Shown: in pieces, positions 11,291-24,270 of the stretch
Layout: every line of letters begins with the position of its first letter
Position numbering within the stretch: the stretch's first letter is position 1
DNA from: Cacajao melanocephalus
Lineage: Eukaryota > Chordata > Mammalia > Primates > Pitheciidae
Length of the DNA stretch: 64,000 bases
Assembly: GCA_963573385.1 (NCBI GenBank)
Contig: CAUYLG010048348.1
Span: forward strand, 1 to 64,000
Reading direction: 5' to 3'
Made by a program: the position numbers and the translations under genes
Notes under the pieces: model-generated
Database searches by the model: none
The model's input: only the letters and a program-made list of their open reading frames with translations
What the model was told of the DNA's origin: nothing

Positions 11291-13412
11291 CTCATTCTAT
11301 ATTATTGCTATTGATTTCCTCTTGTGTACTAAATATGGTGAACAGATGGATGCCTGCCTTATTGCTGGTATTACGGGATAGCATTTGCCTGATGGCAGCT
11401 TCTAAAGGAGACTCTGATGACACTAACCAGTTTCTAAAAGTTTATTTTGCAAGTTCAACCCAATTAAGTGGCAGTAAATGCAACAAGTTATATAGCATAC
11501 TTGTACACACAGGTGTGCACATGAAGGTGACATCTCAGTTCCCACCTTTGTAGATTCAGTTGGACATTGTTTAGTAGGAAACACATTCCCAATGCATGTT
11601 GGTTTATATTCATTTGGTTACTTAAAGGAGTGTGGATCAGAAAAGGAATGAAAAAACTAAAAGCTAACCAACAGAAAAATTATATCAGAAACAAATCTTT
11701 TATGAAAAATTCTTTCATAGGAGAAATATTTCCATTATTTCCAAGTTACTATTTATTTCCTTCCCAGTCCACATACAAATATATGTTCAGAGTTGTGCAC
11801 TGAGCTCACTCCAAATCCCAGGCCTATTAAACTGTCAGTTTACAAATGCTGAATTTCAGTCTTTTCGTTCAGAGCTCAGAGACTGGGAGATACTTGCATT
11901 ATTGGCCATGCCTTTGTTTAACTGAATATTAACTGCAAGTAGGTCAGATAAAGACCAAGAGATTCAACCGGGGATGGCAGGGTTAGGACTCCCCTAAGTA
12001 TTTTTACAATGCGAATGAACAATAAAAAGCCAGTGAGTTCTCTAGTTATAGGGTCTGCTTTTAGTGAAACTAAGTAACATATCTGAGGTGACTGACTACC
12101 TTATTATTAAAGTTCTCACCTAAAATTTCTTTGGTGAGTGAGAAGGAAATTCTTCTCCTTTGGTTAGATGGTCTCACTTGCTCTTTAAAAATCACAACTA
12201 CTGCATACAACCTATAATTAGGTGAAACAAAAGCACAGGGAGACCATCTCAAGTCAAAATTAACAGAACTATAACTGAATGCCAACAGGCAGAGACGGTC
12301 CTAAATATTTGTTTAATGATTTCAAAGTCAGCTTTTAATTACAAGTCATAACTTCTATTGAAATCAATGGGACTTGCCATATTGGTTATTAAAAGAAGAA
12401 TTCTACTTAAATGATATACAGTAATATCCTGTTGGACAAGAAAATGGTGGGAGCTGGGGATTTTATCCTTCTATTCCTCCAAAATTCAACCTGAAAGTCT
12501 GTTAAAACATTCCAGAAAGGCAGTATCTGCAACAGATGTTATTAAGGGGGCTAAAAATGGTCACCCCTCCAGTCTAAAGCAACCACAAAACAGACACCCA
12601 AATACCATACCAAAGCAGAGGGCAGACAGCCTGTTTTAAAGTAGAAGAGTGTGTTTGGAGTTCTAATAGTGACATCTCCCTAGCTTTAACTTATTGATAA
12701 TAGTCTCCTAAGAAAGCACATACCATACCCGAGCGTGTGCCAACCTCAGCACCCAGGCAAGTGTAAAGCCTATGGAATAATTGTAACTAGCAAATATCTG
12801 TGCCCTGCATGCTCTGGGCTCTAGCCAGAAGGCATCTGCTTCTGGCGTCTTTTCTATGTATCTATAGTTCCCTTTCTGCTGTTTATTATAAAGCAATTAT
12901 TATAACAACATCAAAGAAAATTTTTAAAAGAAAAAAAATTTTCACATAATTCTATCACCCTAACACAACTGATTTCAATTATCTGTGTTCCCAGTCTTTG
13001 TCCATATGCATTTCTTTTTACATAGTTGTAATCCCTGTTTATGTTATTTAAAACTGATATTATAGAATCTCTCAGAACTGGCAGCTTCATTAGAAATAAC
13101 CCATTGAGCAAAGGAATATAATTATTTACACGATCTTTGAGCTAAGAAATATCATTTATAGACAAACATCTCAAACTATCAAAACAGTTATACAGACAAT
13201 AGGAAGCAATTTCATATTTCTTTTTCTTTTAGCAATGGAATGTGCTTCACCGGGGAGGGATAGATGTAAGGATCAGGTGGTTAAACTCAAACATTGAGGT
13301 GCAGTTCACAAGCCTGAAAGAAATCTGAATAACATAAAGAATAAATACTTGAGTTAAATTTTCTTACATGACTTGGCCATCCAGTAGCCAAAATGGAACA
13401 TGGACGCACAAA

Positions 13413-13420
13413 TATTTACA
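13413..13420 (-). promoter_or_regulatory. Pumilio-type motif TGTAAATA in PAK3 3' UTR
   Basis: The minus strand reads TGTAAATA, matching the Pumilio recognition element UGUANAUA (established motif). A single 8-mer in 6.5 kb can occur by chance; function would need cross-species conservation. Confidence 0.3.
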
Positions 13421-15835
13421 ATGACACATACACGAGATCAGCAAGAACGAAGTCATTACCCAACATGGTGACTGATTTGAGAGGATTGTGTCATTCGACA
13501 ATCTTCCTGGGATTATGACAACGCACTGGATCCTTGCTAACAACATTAACGTTCTTTTCTTTTTTAAATAAATAATCTCTACTGTGCTTCTCACCCTTTC
13601 CTGACTTTCCCACTGCCCTATTCCTATCTCAGGACATTTTGGAATCAACATCCGAGGATGTGCCCTCGTTATCTCAGGGCACACTAGTAACATTAAAGAT
13701 TTGGATAGACTCACCTGTGTCAAGATGAGCTAAAAAAAATCTGGGGAAAGAGAATAAACTGTTAACAATCTGGAGTCCAAGTTGCTCGACTATACCAAAT
13801 GTGAATCCTTCAGCATCATTGTGGCATGAGAAACAGCTTCTAATACTTATTAGAAATATTCACAACTCTCCAATACAAGGAAGGGGTTTTAGAAGCTGTT
13901 CTCATTTGAAATTTTACGTAAGTACAAATTTATAAAAGTAGTGCCTCCTGGGATATATTATTATCAAATCTTGGTACAAAGTGGTAGTAAAGAAGTACTT
14001 GGCTCCTTGTTTTTAATATGCTGAACTGAAAGCATAAAAGAGAAGCCATTTCTCTGCCTACAGTGATCTGAAGGATCACTGCTCCAAGTTCTCCAAAATA
14101 ACAACAACAAAAAAGGCTTTCTCAACATGTAAGGGATGCTAACTGATGAATAGGGCTTCCTAACCAGGTTTTGGGCTCTCTCCACTGGCAGGACATGGTC
14201 ACCAATGTACTGGTTTTCATTTGCATCCCAGGATTTTATTGACTTTCCTGGCACTATGAGTGAAAAAATTTAAATGAAATCAAAATTAAGGCCTCTCTCT
14301 CCATTAGAGCAGTGTAGCATTAAAAATTATAGGCCCAGATGCTTTTTGCAAGGTATAACATAGTATGCTTCAAATCAATATCACCATTTCGTTTTCTTTC
14401 CACATTTGTTGTTTTATCCCAAGGCGGACGTTTTCAAGGGGAGGAGGTCAAGCTCCTCCCAAATTTTACACTCAAAGAAAACAATAGGGAAAATAGGAAA
14501 CACACCAGTGGGGTCATCTCCTAAGCATAAACATGGACACTAAATGTTTTGCTGAAACTCTAAAGAAAGTGCTTTCATTTTAAGGAATGAATACATGGAT
14601 GGTTAAATGGATGGTTGTACCTTTGCAAAGAAGGAGAGAGGCCTAAGTAACTAATCTCTTTCCCCTTCTTGCTGAATGTTTACAGGTTCTGTTTAGATTC
14701 TTCGAATACCACAAATTAAGAAGACTTCTATAACACAAATCGTTAGCTTTTCAAAGGCTTAGAGAAACAACTTTCTGTAATTTATAAAATTGTCAATACA
14801 CTCAAAAGAGAAGCATATCCTTTTCTACACAGACACCCTCCAGATATTTTTCTATTCTCAGAAGATTCAGGAAGTGCCAACTGTTGTATTTTTAATAAAT
14901 AGATGTATGGTGAAATAATAGTCAAATTTTGTTATTTTCCTGAAGCCGTAAAAGGAATTCTGTTGGACTGACATTTCTTGGAATACGATTGTAAGTTAAA
15001 ATTATTTTCCACTGGAGAGCATTTGAAGATCTTTATGAATATGCTTTTGATATTCAAAAGCCCAAAGAATTAAGTACGAACATACCATATTCTGAAACAG
15101 AAATAGGTGATACATTGGGAAAATAGGAACAAGTACTTAGAGTCAAATATTGATTGGGATGTAGCTTTCACTGACCTCCCATTTCTTACAGAGTTGAATG
15201 TTTACTATATCACTGTTCTGTAGATCTTTAAAAAACTTTTGTAAATGTTGTAAATTTTCAAAGTAAATAATTTGTGTCATAAGGAAATGTTGGCTAATCG
15301 AACTATTTCTTCCTGGTATGCCTATTTTACAGTGCGTATGTTTTATAAGCACAAGAGAGGATTAATTTAGGTACCATTACCTTTGTTTACTCAATGCCCA
15401 ACAAGGATTTCAGTATTCTACATTTATCTGGTTTTGGTTCTCAGACAAAGTCCCATCTTTGTTTAAATGTGGTTTCTCCTATCAGGATTTCCTAGGTTCA
15501 GAACCTGAACTCACCTAGCAGGATGTCACAGTTTCAGTGTGTCCTTTTCCAGGTATTAAGAAGATTAACAACCTGGTTTACTCAACTAGCTTTTAAGCAT
15601 CATTGTGAAAATGTGACAGGACTTCACCGTTTGAGCTTTATTTAGATATACAGTTTTTAAAAGCCCTTCCTGAACACACATATTCCTCTCCACTTTTGGA
15701 AAATGTCTTAAAAGAAACCTTTTCCAATACAAATGCAGAAAAATAGGTACACAAACCAAGTCACCACTATAGAAGAAGAATAAAAAATTGCAACTCTATT
15801 AGGGCATGGACTTTCACGTGTTCACACAGTACTTG

Positions 15836-15910
15836 CTCTTTTTTTTTGTTTGTTTACTTTTTAATTTTTTTTTTTTTGCTTTGCGTTTTTGCTTTCTTTT
15901 TTTTAGAAAA
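15836..15910 (-). other. A-rich tract within PAK3 3' UTR
   Basis: On the transcript strand this stretch is a run of A-blocks interrupted by short G/C bases (plus strand: T-blocks separated by G). It is not next to an Alu, so it is not a retroposon tail. It is a likely internal priming site for oligo-dT and could give false 3' ends in cDNA libraries. Confidence 0.6.
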
Positions 15911-16314
15911 ACATTTTGACATCTTTTTTCTGGACATCTAATGACAATGCAAGTGAAAAACATCACATTGGGTAAGGAGTTTTGAAGGAGGTTCGAATGC
16001 AAGAGGGACTACTCTCTAACTTAAAAACAAACACAACACTATGAAGAGGGAGTGTGCATCTTTGAGAAACCTTTTTCTTCAAAGTGAATGCACAAAATGA
16101 GGGGATTCACTACTGGCTCTTTCGCTTCACGGTGGAAGTGACTGCTTTATGGTCACTTCAACATTGCTGCCCTGTTTGGGCTGCAATTCAGGCTTACAAA
16201 TAAATTACATAATCTGAGGGAGTAGGAAAAAGGCTTATAAGAAGTTTCTATTCATTTGAAAGATAAAGAACCCCCACCCCATTTTCTTTTCTTCCATCTT
16301 TCCTGCAGCAGAGT

Positions 16315-16320
16315 TTTATT
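16315..16320 (-). promoter_or_regulatory. Proximal AATAAA 47 nt after PAK3 stop codon
   Basis: AATAAA on the minus strand, starting 47 nt after the stop codon. If used it would give a transcript with almost no 3' UTR. The sequence after it is purine-rich rather than GU-rich, so use is doubtful. Further sense AATAAA hexamers occur, for example at 15637-15642 and 11441-11446. Confidence 0.3.
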
Positions 16321-16366
16321 TCAGTCTTACTCATGAGGGAGATGGTGAGGTGTAAGGCTTGCAGTC

Positions 16367-16516
<150 letters not shown>

Positions 16517-17059
16517 TTACATTTTCAAGCAGCCCTTTTAAATTAAGATATATTTTGAACACCCAATTGAATATCATTTAATTAAAAACGGTGCCAGCTT
16601 TTGTCCTTCAGATGTTTTTGTACTTCAATGTCATGAAATCTTCTGGAAGTTGACTGGCATAGTGACAAACTCTAAGGGATCTCGTAAAATCTCATTGTGT
16701 TTGCAACAGTCTGACTCTGATTTTCTTAAACTGATGAATTTATTTAGAGAAGCTGTCATTCTGGAAAAAGTGTCTTTAACCATTAAAGAACTTTATCCTG
16801 AAACCAGTGGCTTACTAACTGCTAAACCCAATAGCTGTGCCTCTACCATTTCTTTTTGCCCCTCTGCAGTACTTAATAAAAGTGAAAATCCCTTCCTTCT
16901 TTGAAATTTGTTTATTTAGCCTTCGGAGCCTGTGACATTCTACCATATTGGGTCTCTTCCATGCGTATGAGCACTGAATATTCCAGCTCCATTTTCTTCC
17001 CTGGTTTCACTTCCTCCTCCTGCCTTTTACTCACGAGAACTTGGCTGTCATCATCTTCT

Positions 17060-18495
17060 TTTTCTAATTTAATTTCTTACAGATCTCATTCTCCTTCACG
17101 GTTTCAACCTACCATCAGCTTTGTGGGGATGACTCCTAAATCCATAGTATGTGACCTGATCTCTTTTCTGAACTCTGGTCCTAGCTTTCCTGCTGGATAT
17201 TTCCTATGGGATGTTCTTACGTCACCTTAAATTCAACATTTAAAATGTTATGTAACAGTCTCACAGACAGGGCAATCTTGTATAATGTAAGCTATAGGGG
17301 CTTTGAGTCAGAGCACTTAGGTTAAATCTGTTTATTAAAATAGTTAAATGAGGTAAGTGGCAGTCCCTTATAAGTTACATAGGGTCAAGAAATGTTAGCT
17401 ATTGTATTATCTTCCATCACTTGTCCTCTTTTGTCTTTCTCTTCTTTATGTTCTAAATGCAATAAGCTACCGAGTACTTTCTTTTCAACATCTCTTACAT
17501 TTATTTCTTGCTTTATTTTTCTTTTTTTCTTTCTTTTTTTTTTTTTGAGATGGAGAGACGGAGTCTTGCTCTGTGGCTCAGGCTGGAGCGCAGTGGTGCG
17601 ATCTTGGCTCGCTGCAACATCTGCCTCCTGGGTTCAGGTGATTCTCCTGCCTCAGCCGCCCAGATAGCTGGGATCACAGGTGCATGCCACCATGCCCAAC
17701 TAATTTTTGTATTTCTAGTAAAGACAGGGTTTCACCATGTTGGCCAGGCTGGTCTTGAACTCCTGACCTCAGGCAATCCGGCCACCACAGCCTCCCAAAG
17801 TGTTGGGATTACAGATGTGAGCCACCACACCAGACCATCTCTTGCTTTTTCTAATTCAGTCCCAATCAACTTAATCCCAAACTATAATAACTCCCCTTTG
17901 GTCTCCCTGCCTCCATTTGTTCCTGTTGCTAATTCTCACTACATACTACCAGATTAATCTTGCTAAACAAAGCTGTGATCATGCTTGTCCCTCAGACATC
18001 TTCAATGCTTCCCCACTGCCTACAGCCCCAACTCTTAAGCCTGATATTCAAGGCCCAACACAGTATTATCTCCTGCAGCTTCTTTACTTGCACTCTTTAC
18101 TTCAGCTACACTTTCCAGATTCTGTTCCCATAGACTTTGTCCATATATCTTTGGTTATACTCTAACACTTCCATCTCAAATCCCTTCCCCTATTTTCTTC
18201 AACTTATCTAAAACTGATTACTTCTTCAAGGCCCAACAGACCTCTTTCCTGTTTGCAGACATTTTCTGATCACCCTAGCTTACAGAAGTATTTCTCTAAT
18301 CAATCATGTCATTTACTATTTGAACAGCTCTTTGGTTTGAGTGAATCACTAAACAGCTTTGCATTTTCTTTTCATGTACTCAAGAAGATTGTGAACTTCT
18401 TAAATGAAGGAATTATGCCTTTTAATAGGTTTGTATCACCCATTGCACTTATGCTTTATGAATGGAAGTTGCTCAATAAATATCAATTTTTGGAC
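17060..18495 (+). mobile_element. L2-like LINE remnant, interrupted by Alu
   Basis: Phrases such as GGTCCTAGCTTTCCTGCTGG, ACGTCACCTTAAATTCAACA, GGCCCAACACAGTATTATCT and the terminal GTTGCTCAATAAATATCAA occur in the order of the reverse-oriented copy at 3.34-4.34 kb. It lies in the last PAK3 intron and is split by an antisense Alu at 17534-17836. Confidence 0.6.
17526..17836 (-). mobile_element. Alu (antisense)
   Basis: A poly-T run is followed by GAGATGGAGAGACGGAGTCT and the full Alu reverse complement to GAGCCACCACACCAGACC. Near full length. Confidence 0.97.
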
Positions 18496-19465
18496 AGAGT
18501 CTTAGTCTTAGCTCATACAGAAAGATACATAAATATTCAAGACCTGTATCTTTTCTCCAGCCTTCCAGTGGGGTGAATGTCATGCATCTCTCCCTTTTCT
18601 AATTTTGAAAATGGCAATAATAGGCTAGAGTCAGAGAATGGAGTTGCATGGACTCATGGAGATATACAGGTTATTGCTTACATTTATAAAATGAAAAGAC
18701 GTACTAAACTATTCAATTTAGACTCAAAATACCATTTTGCATCAGTTATCTGACTGGTTCATATAAAAAAGTATTGTTAGGGAATGAATTAACAATTCAT
18801 AATTGATTAAATGATCTGTTTAGCTGGATATCCACATTAAAAGAATCTACATCTTCAATTATCCTTACAAGAAGACATAAGAGGAATGTTTATCAGAATG
18901 TGTATGTAGAGTGGTGGGAGGAGTGAAAAGATACGAAAGTGAAGCACTCAAAGACTGACTTTTCATCTGTAATTTGAGGCTAGATTAATTAGAGGATTAA
19001 CAAAGGGCTACTCCAGATTTGACATTTTAGGGCCCTATGATAACCTGTGAAATGCTTGCAGGTAGCAGAAAAGAGAAGATGTAGTCTCTTCAATTTCTCC
19101 AAATAAGTTTATCCCAGGTATGATCTGAGTTAGGGTGGGATATTTTTTGCCTGGGTGTGGCTCTGTCTCTGGAGGGAGTTCAGAAGCAACAGGAACAGAT
19201 TTTTCTTTCAGGGGGTAGGCTAGGACAGACAATTTGTGGTTAACGTGTTGTATGACCAAGCATGGCACCTTCTGTTTAATTGGCTTATGTGTTCAAAGTT
19301 ACAAAGAAAAATAGCAGCCATTGTTCTTAGAGGTTAAATGCCTTCATACATGTCCCTGAGAAACACTCCCCAGAAGTGAATCTATGTGTATAATCCTGGG
19401 CATGTACTGCTTTATCAAATAAAGACTTTTTTTATATAAATTTGTTTGTGTGCGATGTGTGGTGG
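18496..19465. other. PAK3 last-intron sequence, no feature
   Basis: AT-rich intronic DNA; nothing recognisable on either strand. Confidence 0.5.
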
Positions 19466-19469
19466 AAAG

Positions 19470-19625
19470 TCAGACAATTCAGGGCTCATATCCCAGCTCT
19501 GCCATTCAAGAGCTGTGAGCCTCAATTTTTACATCTATAAAATGCCTATCTTATAGAGTTGTAATAAAAATGAAATAATTTATTGACATAATTTGGTACA
19601 TAGTAAGTATTATTTCTCATCATAT
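19470..19625 (-). repeat. MIR (antisense)
   Basis: CCCAGCTCTGCCATTCAAGA then TGTGAGCCTCAATTTT, ATCTATAAAATGCC and GGTACATAGTAAGTATTA follow the reverse-complement order of a MIR. Confidence 0.7.
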
Positions 19626-20140
19626 ATACTAATCCCTGAGAGCCATGAAAAGGACAAATGGTTACAGAGGCACTCACCACTGGATGGTACTCACCCAGGC
19701 AAGCAGGTGCCTGCCAATTGGCATCACAAGCAAAGGGGCTTTGACCAGTAAAGCATTAGAGTAGCAAATGCCATGGAAATAATTGCATAGTTATGTAGAG
19801 AATTACCTCCGGCCAAGAGCACCTGCATACAACATCCAGGGGCACAAGTAAAGTTTAGAACAAAACACCAACACCAGAGGGTCACAATGTTTTTTTTTTT
19901 TCCTTGCAAAATAAGACTCCAGGAAGAACAAAAGAGATTTATAGGTTACACTGCCAACTTCTCAGAAGAAAGGCAACATGTCAATCAATCATGTATTAGA
20001 TGCATGCCTATAGTTATGTGCCTGTGGTCTAAAATAAAATGGTAATAGCCTAACTCTAGACATCTCTTGACAGAGCTCTCTAACTGTCACACATTGAGAT
20101 GGAAAAGCTCAATATAATGCCTCTCTTTGTAATTGTCCTA

Positions 20141-20371
<231 letters not shown>

Positions 20372-20463
20372 CTATGGTTTACATTCTGGGTCTTAATAAT
20401 TTCACTTTAGAGAATGACACATATATTTCAAAGTTTCTGTAACATTTAGAAATGATTAATCTT

Positions 20464-20786
20464 GGCTGGGCGTGGTAGCTCATGACTGTAATCCTAGCAC
20501 TTTGGGAGGCCAAGGTGGGCGGATCACGAGGTCAAGAGATCGAGATCATCCTGACCAACATGGTGACACCCCGTCTCTATTAAAAATAAAAAAAAAAATA
20601 GCTGAGTGTGGTGTTACATGCCTGTAGTCCCAGCTACTCGGGGAGGCAGGAGAGTAGTTCAAGCAACAGAATTGCTTGAACCTGGGAGGTCGAGGTTGCA
20701 GTGAGCAGAGATCACGCCACTGAACTCCAACCTGGTGGCAGAGCGAGACTCTCAAAAAAATAAAAATTAAAAAAAAATAAATAATC
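20464..20786 (+). mobile_element. Alu
   Basis: Full-length plus-strand Alu from GGCTGGGCGTGGTAGCTCAT to an A-rich tail with TAAAAATTAAAA interruptions, 174 bp upstream of the exon at 20153-20290 in transcription terms (antisense to PAK3). Confidence 0.97.
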
Positions 20787-21486
20787 TTGGAAGTAACTGA
20801 GGTGACAGCTAAGTGTCCTACCTCCCAAAAACTTAAAAATAAGGTTATATAGTTTTCCTCTGAGCGTTAAGCCAGTAAAAATCTACATATAATGAACATG
20901 TGATTAAGTACCTAGGAGATTAAACCAAAGGATTGCTTATAAATCTGTTACTCCAAAGACTTGGGGAACACACATACATCCATTCATTTTGACCTGAATA
21001 TAACCTTGGAAAAGTGCAATGGAAGGTAACTGTAAATTACTAAGTGCTTATCTTGTTTGAAGAATGTTTGTGTGTAGATGTGGAATGAAGAGAGTACATT
21101 ACAGAATTAGGAAAGTACAAAGAACCAGAAGATGCCAGTGCCTGGATGAGAGGCAAGCTGTGGGACCCAAGAACTCAAATACTTTTACCCTGTGGCAGCT
21201 GAATCCCTATTGATTTTAATTAGATTTCTCATGTAGGTATACCTACAAGGAGAGTAAATATGAAAAAAGTTGACAATGGTAGTCTTGGCACCTGACAGTT
21301 ATCATGGTAAAATAGTAAGTTGCTAATAATTATATATTTATCTGAGAACTTTGTGGTATAAGGCCACCATTAAGAGACATCAAGTCATGATGTCCTGAGA
21401 GAATCAAGGTCTCTAGCCTTTCAGAGAGTTGAACCCAGGACTATGATTGATTCACAAAGGTAAATCCATGTTTTGAATTTTCTTTT

Positions 21487-21776
21487 CCTTTTTTTTTTTT
21501 TTTTTTTTTTTTTTTGAGATGGAGTCTGGCTCTGTCACCCAGGATAGAGTGCAGTGGCATGATCTTGGCTGACTCCAACCTCCACCTCCCAGATTTAAGC
21601 GATTCTCCCACCTCAGCCTCTGTAGCAGCTGGGATTACAGGCGCATGCCACTATGTTAGTAGAGACGGGTTTCAGCATGTTGGCCAGTCTGGTCTCGAAC
21701 TCCTGACCTCAAATGATCCATCCGCTTCGGCCTCCCGATTGGGTGAGATTATCAGTGTGTGCCACTATGCCCAGCT
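21487..21776 (-). mobile_element. Alu (antisense) with internal deletion
   Basis: Starts with about 28 T bases and GAGATGGAGTCTGGCTCTGT. The segment between ATGCCACTATG and TTAGTAGAGACG lacks the usual ~30 bp of the middle region. Confidence 0.96.
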
Positions 21777-21837
21777 GAAGGTTCTTAATACAAGAAAGCT
21801 GGCCATTCCTGATGCCTCCTCTAAGCAAACAATTTAA

Positions 21838-22080
21838 GACCATTTAGTATGTACCAGGTAGTGTATTAGATACTGGAGACCTAAGGATGAATAAAACAGT
21901 GATCTTTCTTTGAAGGATCACACAATTTAGTGAGGAAGAGAGAAATATAGAGAGCTACAATACAGTGAGCCAAGAGCTAACTGAGGAAACTAGAAAGCAC
22001 TAAGTAAATACAAGGATGAAGCAGTTTACACCAGAGCTCAGAGAAAGCTTCACAGAGGAGGTTGACATTTTAAAAGGGTA
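21838..22080 (-). repeat. L2-like fragment (antisense)
   Basis: AGTATGTACCAGGTAGTGTA, TACTGGAGACCTAAGGATGAA and GAATAAAACAGTGATC match the reversed L2 tail order. Confidence 0.5.
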
Positions 22081-22238
22081 TTGAAAAATAAGCAAGAGTT
22101 TGCCTGCAGATACTGCAAGGGTTTTACCAGCCCATACAACAAACCCCCTAACTCTTATGAAGACATGTTCCCTCCAGAACTTGCCTGGGTTTTACAGCAA
22201 ATTATCATCCACTTTCCCCTTTCTCTACTCTTGCTTCT

Positions 22239-22263
22239 ATTATTATTATTATTATTATTATTT
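22239..22263. repeat. (TAT)n microsatellite
   Basis: Eight uninterrupted trinucleotide units. Confidence 0.95.
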
Positions 22264-22369
22264 CTATAAAAGTCATTTTGCAAGGCAGTTTTCATCAGCT
22301 CTTGAAGACATCTCTTCTTTTTAGAAACTCCCACAGATGCACTTTAGAAAGGGTCAGGAACAACTGTTT

Positions 22370-22565
22370 AATCTAGTTGGTGTCAACTTTACAGCATGCA
22401 TCGGAATCATCCAGAGGGTTTGTTAAAACATGGGTTTCTGAGCCACCCCCAGAGTTTCTGATTCAGTAAATATGGGGTGGTGGCAAGAATTTGCATTCAA
22501 ATAAGTGTCCTGTGAAGCTGAAGCTGCTGGTTCCAGGACAATACTTTAAGAACAACTGGTTTAAT
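22370..22565. mobile_element. MER5-type hAT-Charlie DNA transposon remnant
   Basis: GCATCGGAATCATCCAGAGG, GAGCCACCCCCAGAGTTTCT, GATTCAGTAAATATGGGG and a terminal TTTAAGAACAACTGG are the landmarks of MER5-type elements. Confidence 0.65.
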
Positions 22566-22594
22566 CCACCCAAGTAATTAAGCAATGGGCTAAA

Positions 22595-22800
22595 CCAGAG
22601 GGTCCCAGACTTGTCTACACATTAGAGTCACTTGGGGACAGTTAGAAGATCCCCATGCCCAGTTCTTTCTCCCAGAAAAATTAAGTAAAAACCTCTTGGA
22701 GCAGAACTTAGGCACCAATATTTTTAAGCTCTCCAGGTGATTTCAATTTCCATCCAACAATGAGAATCCCTGGCTGAGAAACTGGAGCCCACTCCACACA
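22595..22800. mobile_element. Second MER5-type DNA transposon remnant
   Basis: CAGACTTGTCTACACATTAG, AGTCACTTGGGGA and CTCTCCAGGTGATTTCAATT, then GAGAATCCCTGGCTGAGAA. It sits 30 bp from the previous one. Confidence 0.65.
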
Positions 22801-24110
22801 TAACTCAGAATCTCTGCATCATATGTACGCCAAACGTAGAGCCACAGAATTCCATAGGAGATTCTCTTGCATAGTGATGTATGAGAATTACAATGCCGTA
22901 TGCTTCTCTAGAGTGCACAGAAACATTTGGGTTTTCCTCCTAGTACTGTACACTTAAAAACCCACATGTAAATACATCCTTCACCCCTACAAAATGAATA
23001 TCTTCCTTTCTTCCAACTCTCATTCCTTTGTAATTTTCAATACCTTCATTGATGAACAAGAAATGCAGGTGGCAGCTATTAGGACTCCCATGCCAAAATA
23101 CAAGTCACTGACAAATCCAGTTTTGACCAAAAGGAGATGGGAGGCTTTTGGGAAATCACTAATTGGGTTAAATCGAATAGTGCACAATCATAGCAGATAT
23201 AGTCAATTAAGTTCAAACTGTTTTTGTTCTTGGAAGATTAGTGCTTGAAGCACCTGTCCCCACATATCTTTATTCCTTAAAAGAAAATCAGTTGCTACAA
23301 ATTGCATTCGCTGCCTCCTACTAAAACCCTTTTATTTCAGCTGGCTACAACGTCTCCAAAGTCACTGTTCTTGCTTTTTTTCCTGCTCTGTAGCCAAGCC
23401 CCGACCTAAACAAACTCACGTCTTTCCTCCCTTTTCCATACTCGTTTCTGCTCTCTGTAGATCTGTATTCATGCTACACTGTTTCATTTTCTCACTTTTC
23501 TTTCACCATTCTTAGCTTAATACATTCTGTTCCACATAATTTTCTTCTTCTACATACACATCTTCTCTATCCAAGTCCTTCTCATCTCTCTTCAATCTAT
23601 GCATAATTACCTAAGGAAATACATGGTCCTTTTTCCATTCCATTTATGAATCCAAAAAATGACCTTAATCATAATTTTTAAGCCTGAGTAGTGCTGATGA
23701 GACAGTATATCAAGGGAGAAGAAAGCCCTGTAATTTGAAGGAAATCAGAAGTAATGAGGAGCCAGTGCTACAAACCTCTACATTACTTCAAAGAACCTTA
23801 TGTCCTCCTCAGAACTTCAACAAAAAGTCTGGCTGTAGTTTTTGCTAGGGGGTGGGTCTGATAGGAGACGTTGATTGGTGGCCTAACAGCAGACTCCTGC
23901 CCTGGTTGATTAGTGTTGATCTGCTTATACTCCCTCAACCCTAAACAAGATATCAAATGCAAGGTTGCCTTTTGCCCAATACTATATCATAAATATTTTT
24001 GATGTTTTAAAAATTCTTCATAAATATCATTTTAAGAGCTGCATAATAGTTCATCATGTGAATGCATCATAATTATTGTTGGTGAACTGATTTAAAAAAT
24101 GGATGCAGTA
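22801..24110. other. PAK3 intronic sequence, no feature
   Basis: Pyrimidine-rich patches around 23.4-23.6 kb; no exon, RNA gene or clear repeat recognised. Confidence 0.5.
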
Positions 24111-24270
24111 AGAAAAAGTTTGAAACACCAATTTGTGAACACTGGTTCTCTCTGGATGGTAGGATTGTTGGTGACTTAATTTTTTAAATTTTTTTAAATT
24201 TTCCAAATTTTCTACAATGAACATAGTTGCTTTTATTATTTTGAAAACCTCCAAAACATTATTTAGAAAA
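24110..24270 (+). repeat. Old L1M/HAL1-like 3' fragment
   Basis: CTGGATGGTAGGATTGTTGG, TTTTCCAAATTTTCTACAATG and AACATAGTTGCTTTTATTAT resemble the 3' ends of ancient L1-related repeats. Family not certain. Confidence 0.4.

Larger units (their letters stand above)
9806..16366 (-). other. PAK3: PAK3 3' untranslated region
   Basis: About 6.5 kb follows the stop codon with no Alu or L1 insertion, unlike every other stretch of this size in the window; that is expected of a transcribed, constrained 3' UTR. It contains several AATAAA hexamers in sense orientation, an A-rich run near 15.84-15.91 kb, a Pumilio-type motif near 13.41 kb and one old MIR-like segment. The 3' limit is inferred from the lowest good poly(A) signal followed by a U/GU-rich stretch. 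The start of the UTR is certain; its end is not, and shorter isoforms are likely. Confidence 0.65.

Noticed and set aside
13364..13723. 119-codon minus-strand ORF
   Set aside because: Lies inside the PAK3 3' UTR, far downstream of the stop; no recognisable domain.
17508..17957. 149-codon plus-strand ORF
   Set aside because: Alu antisense translation (typical [15 protein letters not shown] pattern).
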